In this document: piece after piece, positions 7,759-8,129 of the stretch
How the letters are laid out: every line of letters starts with the position of its first letter
How positions within the stretch are numbered: the stretch's first letter is position 1
Translations under genes and position numbers: made by a program
Assembly (NCBI GenBank): GCA_021852245.1
Contig: JAJZNY010000191.1
Location: forward strand, 1-8,129
Source: Planctomycetota bacterium
GTDB lineage: Bacteria > Planctomycetota > Phycisphaerae > WQYP01
Length of the DNA: 8,129 nt
Reading direction: 5' to 3'
The notes under the pieces: generated by a model
Database searches by the model: none
What the model was told of the DNA's origin: nothing
What the model saw: the letters and a program-made list of their open reading frames with translations, nothing else

Positions 7759-7762
7759 GGAG
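7759..7762 (+). promoter_or_regulatory. Ribosome binding site for the thioredoxin-like lipoprotein
   Basis: GGAG lies six bases before the ATG at 7769. A second in-frame ATG at 7796 (residue 10) would leave a more typical 28-residue lipoprotein signal, but it has no good site ahead of it, so 7769 is preferred. Confidence 0.6.
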
Positions 7763-7768
7763 ATTGTA

Positions 7769-8129
7769 ATGAAACCGGGCTATACGAAGTTGGCAATGGA
7801 GAAGGGATTAGGACTTATTTCGCGGGGAAAAGGGCGCATCACCCTGATGGTTTTGCTCCTCTTAAGCATGCTGACCGCTTGTTCACAGAGGGGTTGGACG
7901 GCAGAGAGCCGCGGCCCGAAGGCCCCCAATTTTCCAAGCAATTTTGCATGGATCAACACACCCCAGCCGCTGAGTTTTAAGCATCAACTCAAGGGGCAGG
8001 TAGTATTGCTCGATTTCTGGACGTACGGCTGTATCAACTGCATTCATATGTTTCCGGTGCTGGATCGCCTGCAAAAGCACTTTGCGAATCAGCCGTTTCT
8101 GATTATCGGCGTGCACAGTGCCAAATTCG
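7769..8129 (+). CDS. Thioredoxin-like lipoprotein of the NHLRC2 type, 3' end outside window
   Basis: The frame is open from the ATG at 7769 to the right edge, giving the first 120 residues. A basic n-region (SRGKGR, 18-23), hydrophobic core and lipobox LTAC (35-38) mark a lipoprotein with Cys38 as the acylated residue. The mature part shows APNFPSNFAWINTPQPLSF (52-70), then VVLLDFWTYGCINCIHMFPV (78-97), a thioredoxin-fold strand and active-site helix with a CINC redox pair (Cys88, Cys91), then IIGVHSAKF (112-120). WINT, DFWTY.CINC.H and GVHSAKF are together typical of the thioredoxin-like domain that precedes an NHL beta-propeller in NHLRC2-type proteins. Whether a propeller follows cannot be seen here. 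It presumably acts as a thiol oxidoreductase outside the inner membrane; substrate unknown. A plain TlpA/ResA-like protein is the alternative. The gene diverges from gcvP across 247 bp. Confidence 0.85.
   Translation, partial: MKPGYTKLAMEKGLGLISRGKGRITLMVLLLLSMLTACSQRGWTAESRGPKAPNFPSNFAWINTPQPLSFKHQLKGQVVLLDFWTYGCINCIHMFPVLDRLQKHFANQPFLIIGVHSAKF

Overview
This window is 8.1 kb of ordinary-looking bacterial chromosome. By eye the base composition is mid-50s percent GC. It holds three complete genes and two genes cut by the window edges. I see no mobile element, CRISPR array, rRNA or tRNA. The lineage cannot be fixed from this sequence alone. The best guess is a member of the Planctomycetota (possibly a Phycisphaerae-like group), because the two large tandem secreted proteins have an architecture I associate with that phylum. 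This is an inference of modest confidence.

Layout, left to right. (1) 1-631, minus strand: the N-terminal 210 residues of an SPFH-domain protein of the YdjI/virion-core-like type, running off the left edge. (2) 632-1042: a 411-bp divergent intergenic region. (3) 1043-2671 and 2723-4546, plus strand: two large exported proteins of unknown function, 51 bp apart and probably one operon. Their layouts are similar enough to suggest an old duplication. (4) 4526-4562: a probable intrinsic terminator whose 5' arm lies inside the end of the second secreted-protein gene. (5) 4582-7521, minus strand: a complete single-chain glycine decarboxylase, gcvP, convergent with the secreted-protein pair. (6) 7522-7768: a 247-bp divergent intergenic region with a perfect TATAAT for gcvP. 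(7) 7769-8129, plus strand: the start of a lipoprotein with a thioredoxin-like fold of the NHLRC2 type, running off the right edge.

How the genes relate. GcvP is housekeeping one-carbon metabolism and stands alone here: no gcvT, gcvH or lpd flanks it in the window. The other four genes all point to the cell envelope or membrane (SPFH scaffold, two exported proteins, an exported redox lipoprotein). They are split over separate transcription units, so no shared pathway can be claimed. The tandem secreted pair is the least explained part of the window. I found no convincing evidence for a new multi-gene system.
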